From Ligustrum vulgare (Eukaryota > Streptophyta > Magnoliopsida > Lamiales > Oleaceae): 64,000 nt of DNA. Made by a program: the position numbers and the translations under genes. Shown here one piece after another: positions 56,467-64,000 of the stretch. The notes beneath the pieces are model-generated. The model was not told the DNA's origin. It saw only the letters and a program-made list of their open reading frames with translations, and ran no database searches. The stretch is from positions 29,959,362-30,023,361 of the forward strand of contig OY743170.1 of NCBI GenBank assembly GCA_963555705.1, read 5' to 3'. Each line of letters begins with the position of its first letter. Position 1 is the stretch's first letter.

Positions 56467-56488
56467 TTTTGGCGCCGTTGCCGAGGAT
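56467..56488 (+). other. primer binding site, tRNA-Asp type
   Basis: TTGGCGCCGTTGCCGAGG lies just after the 5' LTR (AAGTTT spacer). It complements the 3' end of plant tRNA-Asp and is diagnostic for Athila/Tat elements rather than the tRNA-Met sites of the other elements here. Confidence 0.82.
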
Positions 56489-56743
56489 TGTTCTTTAAAT
56501 TTATTTTTAGATTAATTTCACTAATTCGGACTTTTACTTATTTTATTTTATTTTATTTTTTTCTTAGGATTTTTATTTTTAATTTTAGTTTAGTCACTAG
56601 TTTCTCAAATTTCTTATAATTGTATATGCTACGTTCAAAAAACGGGGATCTTTTTTAAGCTGACCCGGAAAGAGAACGTACGTTACATTGTAGATTAAGA
56701 GAGGTTAGAGAACTAGATAAATCAAAAAAAGCAAAAAAATCAA

Positions 56744-58918
56744 ATGGCAAACAACAATTTGAGATTGCCCGCAGCTGAGCCAATTAATGAAGACGACATG
56801 CTGGTCGGTGATGTCATGACACCTCAAGTGGTTCAAAATCAATCCAGCATAGTCTATCCACCATTTGGGCAGGAAAACTTCCAGTTGAAGACCGATGTCA
56901 TCAACATGTTCCAAAATGGACACCAATTTCATGGGAGACCTGATGAAAATCCGCACACACATGTCTCTAAATTTTTAGATTCATGTCAACACTTTACATA
57001 TCAGGGTGTGTCTGAAGATGCTATCAGACTCAGGTTATTCCCTTATACCCTTAGAGATAGGGCTGTTGAGTGGTTGGATTCTCGCCCAGCTGCGAGTATA
57101 ACCACTTGGAACGACATGGTCCAAAAATTTTGCACCAAATTCATGCCTCCAGCTAAGGTTGCCAAACGGAGATATGAAATCACCATGTTTCAGCAACAAG
57201 ATGCTGAATCTTTTGATGATGCGTGGAACAAATTTAAGGGCATGCTGAGAAAGTGTCCAAACCATGGGATCAAACGAGGTGATTAAGTGAAGTGCTTCTA
57301 TGAAGGACTACTTCCACATTTTAAAAACATGGTTGATTCTTCATCAAATGGTGCGTTAGGCACAAAGAGCATCAGGCAGGCATTGGAGCTCTTCGAGAGG
57401 ATAGCAAATACAAATGCCATGTGGGGATCAGACATGGTTGTTCCAAATAAGGCATCAGGAGTCTATGAAGTGGATGCTTACACTGCCATATCAGGAAAAA
57501 TAGACTCTTTGGCTGCGAAAGTGGAGGGCATAGCACTGGTGAGTTATTCATCAAAAAGTGCTAAAATGACTTGTGAAGAGTGTGGTGCAAACCACGCCAC
57601 TACAGATTGCCCTATTCTGGCTTGTTCATTGGAGCAAGTTGACTATGTACAAGGAGGTCAATGCCAGAATAATCCATACTCGAATACCTACAATCCAGGA
57701 TGGCGCAATCATCCTAACTTTTCTTGGAAAGATCACTCTGATGGACATATTGCGCCTAATTTCAACACTGAAGAGAGAAAGCCTGCATTGGAAGAAATGC
57801 TTGGGAAGTTTGTGGAAAGGACATAACAGTTCATGTCTAGAACAGATCAGTTTATGAGAAAAACTGAAACCACAATTCAAAATCAACAGGCTTAAATCAA
57901 AAATCTGGAGACTTAAGTGGGACAGATAGCACAGTTGATCACAACTAGAGCTCCGGGTACATTACCTGCAAATACTGAGGTAAACCCAAAGGAACAACTA
58001 ATGGCTATAAATGTAGTGTAACATGAGATAAATGCTATCACTACGCGTATTGGTGTGCAACTTCCTAAGATTCATGCTAAAAAGCCAGCTGGAGTTCCTG
58101 AAAAAGTTGTGGATAATGTTGAGAAGATGACTGAAAGGGAAAATGACCATGAGGTGAAATCGAAAATTAAGCCTCATGAGTCTCCTATTCCGTTTCCACA
58201 AAGGCTAAAGAAAACAAAAGAGGATAAGCACTTCAAAAAGTTTGCTGAGATGCTTAGAAAACTGCACATAAATATCCCTTTCTTGGAAGCCATCACACTG
58301 ATTCCGAGTTACACCAAACTTTTGAAGAAAATGATGTCTAGCAAAAAGAAGCTTGAGGAACTTGAGGAGGTCACTTTGAATGAGGAATGCAGCGCAATAT
58401 TGCAAAACAAGCGGCCACCTAAGCTCAAAGACCCAGGGAGCTTCTCCATTCCTTACATCATAGGGGATTTGAAATTTAACAAGGTCTTATGTGACCTAGG
58501 TGCAAGCATAAATCTAATGCCTCTGTCTGTTTACAAGAAGTTGGGGTTAGGTGATCCAAAGGGTAGCAATATCATATATGAAGTTGTGGAAGATGTGCTA
58601 GTGAAAACCCACAAGTTCATATTCTCCGCTGACTTCGTGATTCTAGATATGGAGGAAGATAGTAAGGTGCCACTGATTTTAGGTCGACCCTTTCTGGCTA
58701 CTACTAGAGCCTTGGTTGATGTGGAAAAGGGGGAGGTCATGATTCGAGTAGAGGAGGAGAAAGTAACATTTGACATGGTTCAACTAGTGAATCAAAATCC
58801 ACTACTTGAAAACTGTTCAAAAATTGAAGTGGCACAACATCTTCATCTTTGGGAACAAGTTGAGTATGGGGTCAAGACAAATGATAGGGCCTCAACATCA
58901 TGTTTCATGCCACCTTGA
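56744..58918 (+). pseudogene. Athila-like gag and protease
   Basis: One frame. Gag: FQLKTDVINMFQNGHQFHGR, ENPHTHVSKFLDSCQHF, RLRLFPYTLRDRAVEWLDSR, FMPPAKVAKRRYEITMFQQ and CYEGLLPHF-like FYEGLLPHFKNM. A zinc-binding CEECGANHATTDCP follows. Protease: VLCDLGASINLMPLSVYKKL and KVPLILGRPFLATTRALVD. These are Athila wordings. In-frame TAA stops fall at 57284, 57824, about 57892, about 57913 and 58019, most of them explicable as CAA to TAA. It ends normally at 58918 without a pol extension. It would supply particle proteins only, relying on a partner for reverse transcription. Confidence 0.85.
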
Positions 58919-61874
58919 GAAAGTTTGCCAAAAAGTCTAGCTCTAGACTTTAAATGAAGCGCTTGTTGAGAGGCAACCCAACTTCTCAAACCATTTTTCT
59001 TTATTTTTTGTATCCATTTTCTTTATTGTTGTTTTGATGCTATACACTGCATTTTAGGATTACTTGCATGCTTAGAATTCATATTTTTACATGTTAGTGG
59101 CATTGAAAACTTCATTGCACCTATTCTTGCATGTTTTAGCATCTTTAGGATTTATTTGTTTTTTATTTGTTTTGTTATTTTTTATCACAATCTTCCACTT
59201 GATCACCTAGCTTAGGACATGAGCATATAGTCTGGAGGTTGGTTGCAAGCATTAGAAGGCATTTAGGGGTCGAAAACGGGGTCTAAAATTGAAAAATGAA
59301 AAAATTACAAGTCACTGTCTAGTTAAACCGTGCGGTCGCATGGTCTTCTGCTGAAAGATTCGGTAAAATGTTTAAAATGCTATTATTTTTCATTTTCAAC
59401 CACTCTTAACTCTGGTTTCCTCCCCCAAATCATCCCGCATTGAGTCCCCATCTGGTCCCCATTGATTGCACATCATTTTATCTTCAATTCATGTGTTGCA
59501 TTGCTTCCAAAACATAAAAAAGGTAAGAATTTTTCACCAATTTCTATGATTGTGCATAATTCTTGTGTTTTTCAAATTCTTTGTGAAAATTGAATATTGT
59601 GAATTGATGGTGATGGGCTTAAGCTAGAACTTGAAGACATTGAATTATGCTTACTAGGTAGAAAATTTTGGTTTAATTCAAGTCTCCAACATTATGTATT
59701 CCATTGATTTCTTCATGTGCATGCTAGGTGTTGGGTTTAATGTCACAATGAATGTGTTGTTGAGTTTCTGCAAATCTTTTTGAATGATCATCGTCACTAC
59801 ATGTTATACATCATTTGTGCATCATTCAGTCATTGTCTAAACTGGTTTAAAGGATGAAACTCCACTTGAACATCATTGCACTACATGGCACCTCAATGCA
59901 AGGCCATTGCAGGCACCACTGCACCTGTTTTCAGCTCACTGCACCTACTTCGTAACACCTTTTCATGACCCATATGAACTTCAAATGTGATGAATTTTTG
60001 ATATGTGCTAGACCATGTTATGTACTTTCATATGCCCGAGACATGTCTCGAAAAAGTTTCACTTTTTCGAGACGATGTCATGGGTTGAAAATCAGTGGTC
60101 GACCACTTTTCAAATATTTAAATTTTTTTTCTAAGTCCTAGTTTGGATGTGTTGTGTTGATTTTCTTTAGTTCCTATGAATAATTATGCTTCTAATGATC
60201 ATTAATGTTTATTGCAAGGAACATATCTTCATGGGACAATTCATGCCAAACATGGAAAGGAAGTAAGGGGTCATTTCATCCAAGAAAATATTCAAGACAA
60301 AGCTTCAAAAATGGGAACACCAACTCTCCAAACCCGGGAAGTACATTAACCCTCTTTTGTTATTTTTGTGTTTATTTTCTTTATTTGTTTTGAATACATT
60401 GAGGACAATGTATGATTCTAGTTTGGGGTGGGAATCTCATTCATGTGCTTTCATATACACATTCATTCGATTTTGGGTAGAAAATTGAAAAAAAAAATCA
60501 TAAAAAGTGAAAAATTTTGTTGATTTATTTATTGCTTATGACATGATTTGAATTGACTTTTGTACTTTAGTTATAATATTGGGCAACATGTGAACTAAAT
60601 TTTTCTTAACATTCATCCATGGAAGACTTTCATCAAATTTGAGTACATAGCCACTTTCGAATAAAAACCTGTGTAGGAAGATGCTTAATACTTGTGGGGT
60701 AAACTTGTGCACTTTGAACATAGAACTGATTGAAAAAATCCCAAACCTTAAGAAAATTAGATCCCGACCTGAAATGTACAACCAAACTGCTTCTTCAAAC
60801 TGCTCAAGAAGCAGTTTGGGGGTGGGAAGGTTAGTATGAGTATGCATTGATGGATTTAAGATTTGAAGTTTTTAAACATCTTTAGTGTAAGGGGTTTCGA
60901 TCAACGGGTATAAACCATAATAACCATCATAAAAACAGAAAAATGCTGAAGGTCTTATTTTACTCTTTAAATGCCTTTTTGACTCAAGTAAGTAAGTCTG
61001 AGGGATTTTCTGAACCTGATACCCTAAGCTCAACTGAGTTGGGAGCTGCCTACCTAAAGCTCGCTACAGGGGTCAACTAGAAAGAAAGTACGGAGAGTGG
61101 ACTTACACATAAGACGTAAAAACATCTTTAATTTTTCTGTTTAAGCCTTTATGACTCGGGTAATTAAATCTGAGGGGTTCTCTGAACCTGGTACCTTAAG
61201 CTCAACTGAGTTGGGAGCTGCCGACCTAAAGTTCGCTACAAGGGTCATATAGAAAGCAAGTATGAAAAGTATTGTACAAAGATGGTAAAAGACAAGGACA
61301 TTAAAAGAAAAAGTCGTCCATATGAAAGAAAAATGGAATAAAATGGTATAAGCTTTGTTGATTGAAATTTCTAACACTTTGTTAATTTTTCTTGGTCTGT
61401 CGTGTATACTTGTCTAATCCTAAATGCCTCGTGTGGAAAAATGCAATTGATACATGTTTATAAATCACATCAATAAGAAAGACCTCGGGATATGAGAGAA
61501 AAACAGTAAGGTTGTGCTCATCCATGAGAGGGTAAGGAAAATCAAAAAGAAAATCATTGTTGACCACATGAGATTTGGGCTTACTCTTACATAAAAAGTC
61601 ACACATTGTCAAGTTTATTTTTGCATAAGTTTGCATTTGATTTCGGCTATTCACACATACACACACAATGAAGTTGAGCATCGGATGAATGAAAATATTT
61701 TATGTTGTTCATATTTCTTTTTCTAAAGTGAAACGTCAATTTGGATTGTTGAAACGCATGGTAAATAAGTTGACAAAAGTAAAAACATATTTTTTTTATT
61801 TAATTTGCCTTCATACATTTATAGTTTAGTTTTATTTTGTTCGAGGACGAACAATAGTTCTAGCATGGGGGTAT
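58919..61874 (+). other. long noncoding 3' region of the Athila-like element
   Basis: Where RT and integrase would lie there is no enzyme motif. GCGCTTGTTGAGAGGCAACC at 58958 resembles the end of Athila coding text. Palindromes are at 59331-59340, 60037-60069 and 60094-60107. Purine tracts lie at 60424-60434 and before 61875 (AGCATGGGGG). Confidence 0.7.
60955..61275 (+). repeat. tandem duplication of about 180 bp
   Basis: Two diverged copies share GGGAGCTGCC, CTCAACTGAGTTGGGAGC, TCTGAACCTG and TCGCTACA. The phrase around CTCAACTGAGTTG is itself a dyad. Located in the Athila-like 3' region. Confidence 0.75.
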
Positions 61875-63532
61875 TGATAAGTGTATTTAATACACTTATT
61901 TCTATCCTAAACGTAAGATTTTTATTGTTTATTCAATAATATTTGCTATTTATTTTGTTTTATTTGTTAATATTTAAGAAATAATCCCAAAGTCGAGAAA
62001 ATAATGGAATTGGAGCAAAAACAAGCAAATTGGATGATAAAAGAACCAAAGTATGCAAATTAAGAATGGATGAAGTAGATCAAGGGCTAAATTGAAAGAA
62101 AAGTCAAAGAAAGAACCAAATTGAAAGTTCAAGGACTGAAGTATACAAATTAAATGAAGAAGGACCAAATTGCAAATATTCAATAGTTGATTCGGATAAA
62201 GATAAGATACTTGAGGACTTTTAGGAGTCAATTGGATGCAATTAGAAGTCAAAAATGAATGAAATATGGTAAGAATATTACCATAAATTCATTCCAATCA
62301 AACAAGATTTCTTGTAGATTTTTAGTCGAACTTTAAGAGTTAATTTCGGCGAAGTAAACATTCGAATTTGGAAAATCCTATTTCAGGATGAATTGTAGCT
62401 CTTGAAGTTATATTTCCAAAAAAATACTTAATCACTTCAATCGGATAAGGGAATAGAAAGATATGATCAAAATACTGAACGTTGTGCAGTGACAAAAAGT
62501 TCTCCCACGAAGGTAACTTCCCTTGTTCGGTTGGAACTCTTTTGGAAGCCAATTTGGACGAGATTTTCCGCATTCTTTTCTTCCAAGTAACCTATACTTC
62601 GACTATATCTATAAATACATGACTTGGGGTACAAATTTAGGGGTTCCCAATCTTCATAATTCTTGCCAAAACGCTGTCGAATTGCTAGGGGTTCCAAACT
62701 TGTCAAAGGTAATCCCGAAGGGCTGTCGAACTTTCAAGGAACCAACTGGCGCATGATTGAAGATTCTTCTACAACATGGTGAAAAGGGTGATGAACTCCA
62801 ATTACAATAGTTGTAATTTATCTTTTATCATGTTTTTAGGCTAGAAATGTTGTGTTAGGATTGGGAAGAAGTTTTAACTATTTAATTCCATGTTTTTACC
62901 AATTATTTAATATATGCAGTTTATGGGTTTGATGCAATTAAATAAGTGCCTTTATTATCAAGCAATTGTTTGGCCAGCTTTTGTGTGATTGTCTTCATGC
63001 TTTTCTATGTTCGAAAGAGTAGGATTTCATTAGAAGTTATTTAATTGCCACAAAGTCCGATAGGGCATAGAAATATACCTTATGCTTTGTGTTTTCCTAT
63101 ATAGTGTTCATTGACTTTTAATATTTTTCTAATTGGTTAATTGTCATAGAAATATAGTCAATTGGCATTTAGAGATATGTTTTTATGCATCGCTCGTAAG
63201 AAGACTTAAAACATTTTAGGAACATGGATATTCAAAACCCCATAAGTTGTCTTTAAATGATTTGGTTAATTAAATACATGAATGATTTGGTTAAAATGGA
63301 TTCATAATTCTAATGCGTTTGTTTTTATAAGTTTTTAAATTCAAATTTCATTGTTTTCTTTAGTTTAATCTTTAATTCAGTTTAAAAATCAAAATTTCCA
63401 AATTCAAAGTTTTTCTTGTTCCGGTTAAGGTAGTAATCTAAAATACAATTTAACACAATCTCTGTGAGATCGATACTTGGACTCACGTCCATTTTATTAC
63501 TTGCGCGACCCGTGCACTTTCGGAGCGTATCA
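61875..63532 (+). repeat. Athila-like 3' LTR
   Basis: 1658 bp. Begins TGATAAGTGTATTTAATACA and ends TTCGGAGCGTATCA, followed by TAATT. Confidence 0.9.
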
Positions 63533-63774
63533 TAATTATATCACATTATGGAAGTATGAGAAAATGGTAAAGAATGCTTGTAACAAAGCTTTACAAAAAA
63601 TTCATCATTGTTATGAGACTTGTACGTTTGTGAATTGCAAGCAATGGATTTGTGACTTGATCAGCTGCATAGATTTCGCATGGAAGAAGATCATTTTATT
63701 TTATTATTATTATTATTTTTAAAAATGCAAATGAAAAGTGACAGTACGCTGTATTATAATAAAAAAATGAAGCG
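63533..63774. other. right flank of the Athila-like insertion
   Basis: Without the element the joined flank would be a short open stretch (VFDKMDNDV on the left, ISHYGSMRKW on the right) that hints at a coding exon, but no family is recognised. Confidence 0.3.

Positions 63775-63809
<35 letters not shown>
63775..63809. repeat. (CA)n microsatellite
   Basis: About 17 uninterrupted CA units followed by TATATA. Confidence 0.95.
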
Positions 63810-63816
<7 letters not shown>

Positions 63817-63920
63817 TTCAAAGCAAATGAACCCTCCTTTGAAGGATTTAAGGTTTAATAACATATCTATTGTAATGACCAAGCTATTTTTAATAAGATA
63901 GTCAAAGGGTTGCAATGTTC

Positions 63921-64000
63921 GGCTCTTCAAACTGAAGAGCCGAGCAACGAGCTTGGATCAAACGAGCCGAGCTTAGGCTCGGCTCGTTTGACCCTGGCCG
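63921..64000. repeat. inverted repeats, probable start of a further element
   Basis: GGCTCTTCAAACTGAAGAGCC is followed by a second dyad of GAGCCGAGC and GCTCGGCTC around TTAG. The sequence runs off the window at CGTTTGACCCTGGCCG. These look like subterminal repeats of a transposon that continues to the right. Confidence 0.5.

Larger units (their letters stand above)
54811..63532 (+). mobile_element. Athila-like Gypsy element lacking RT and integrase
   Basis: LTRs 54811-56463 and 61875-63532 start TGATAAGTGTATTT and end GGAGCGTATCA, with TAATT duplications (54806-54810, 63533-63537). The primer site TTGGCGCCGTTGCCGAGG matches tRNA-Asp, as in the Athila/Tat branch. Coding is a gag plus protease frame only (56744-58918), with five or so in-frame stops. 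From 58919 to 61874 nearly 3 kb is noncoding but includes the typical Athila 3' text GGACAATGTATGATTCTAG and TTTGGGGTGGGAA. RT, RNase H and integrase are missing altogether. Confidence 0.88.

Overview
This window is nuclear DNA of a flowering plant, almost certainly a eudicot and possibly an asterid. The evidence is AT-rich spacers, GT-AG introns, plant lineages of Ty3/Gypsy and Ty1/Copia retrotransposons, and one 9-exon polygalacturonase gene that resembles the tomato fruit-ripening type. The species cannot be read from the sequence. Only the polygalacturonase (46931-49562, + strand) looks like an intact host gene. Most of the rest is transposable elements, many with both ends and target-site duplications (TSDs) visible. 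Layout: 1-2.4 kb holds simple repeats, a G-rich repeat and a broken Copia gag on the minus strand. 2.44-2.67 kb holds a RING-finger fragment. 2803-9623 is a whole PIF/Harbinger DNA transposon (TSD TTA) with a transposase gene, a Myb-like second gene and a nested non-autonomous hAT element (3656-4801, 8-bp TSD). 10021-41236 is one Copia element (TSD ATAAC) swollen to 31 kb by insertions. Inside its RNase H region sits a Tekay-like chromovirus (14602-35399, TSD TAATA). Inside that is a minus-strand gag-protease element without reverse transcriptase (18337-29378, TSD GATTG). Inside that is a young, nearly intact CRM-like element (19550-26403, TSD ACTCT). The Copia 3' leader also took two solo LTRs of one family in opposite orientations (35846-38141 and 38244-40136). 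41.4-43.7 kb is a graveyard of a related minus-strand LTR and a family of small fold-back elements with tRNA-like centres. 43.7-46.9 kb is AT-rich spacer with several MITE-like inverted-repeat elements, one about 0.2 kb upstream of the polygalacturonase start codon. 49.6-52 kb is spacer. 51999-54376 is a short minus-strand Gypsy derivative with a gag remnant and an unrecognised 242-codon reading frame. 54811-63532 is an Athila-like element (TSD TAATT) with gag and protease but no reverse transcriptase or integrase. The last 470 bp contain a (CA)n run and inverted repeats that probably begin another element. Two features stand out. Noncoding parts of at least six unrelated elements carry clusters of short CG-centred palindromes, and in two of them the LTR pairs differ by a single 20- or 21-bp palindrome unit. 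There is also a fold-back family with retrotransposon-like TGTA...TACA ends around tRNA-promoter-like boxes. Coordinates of element ends rest on visible terminal motifs and TSDs; lineage names rest on recalled family motifs, not on searches.
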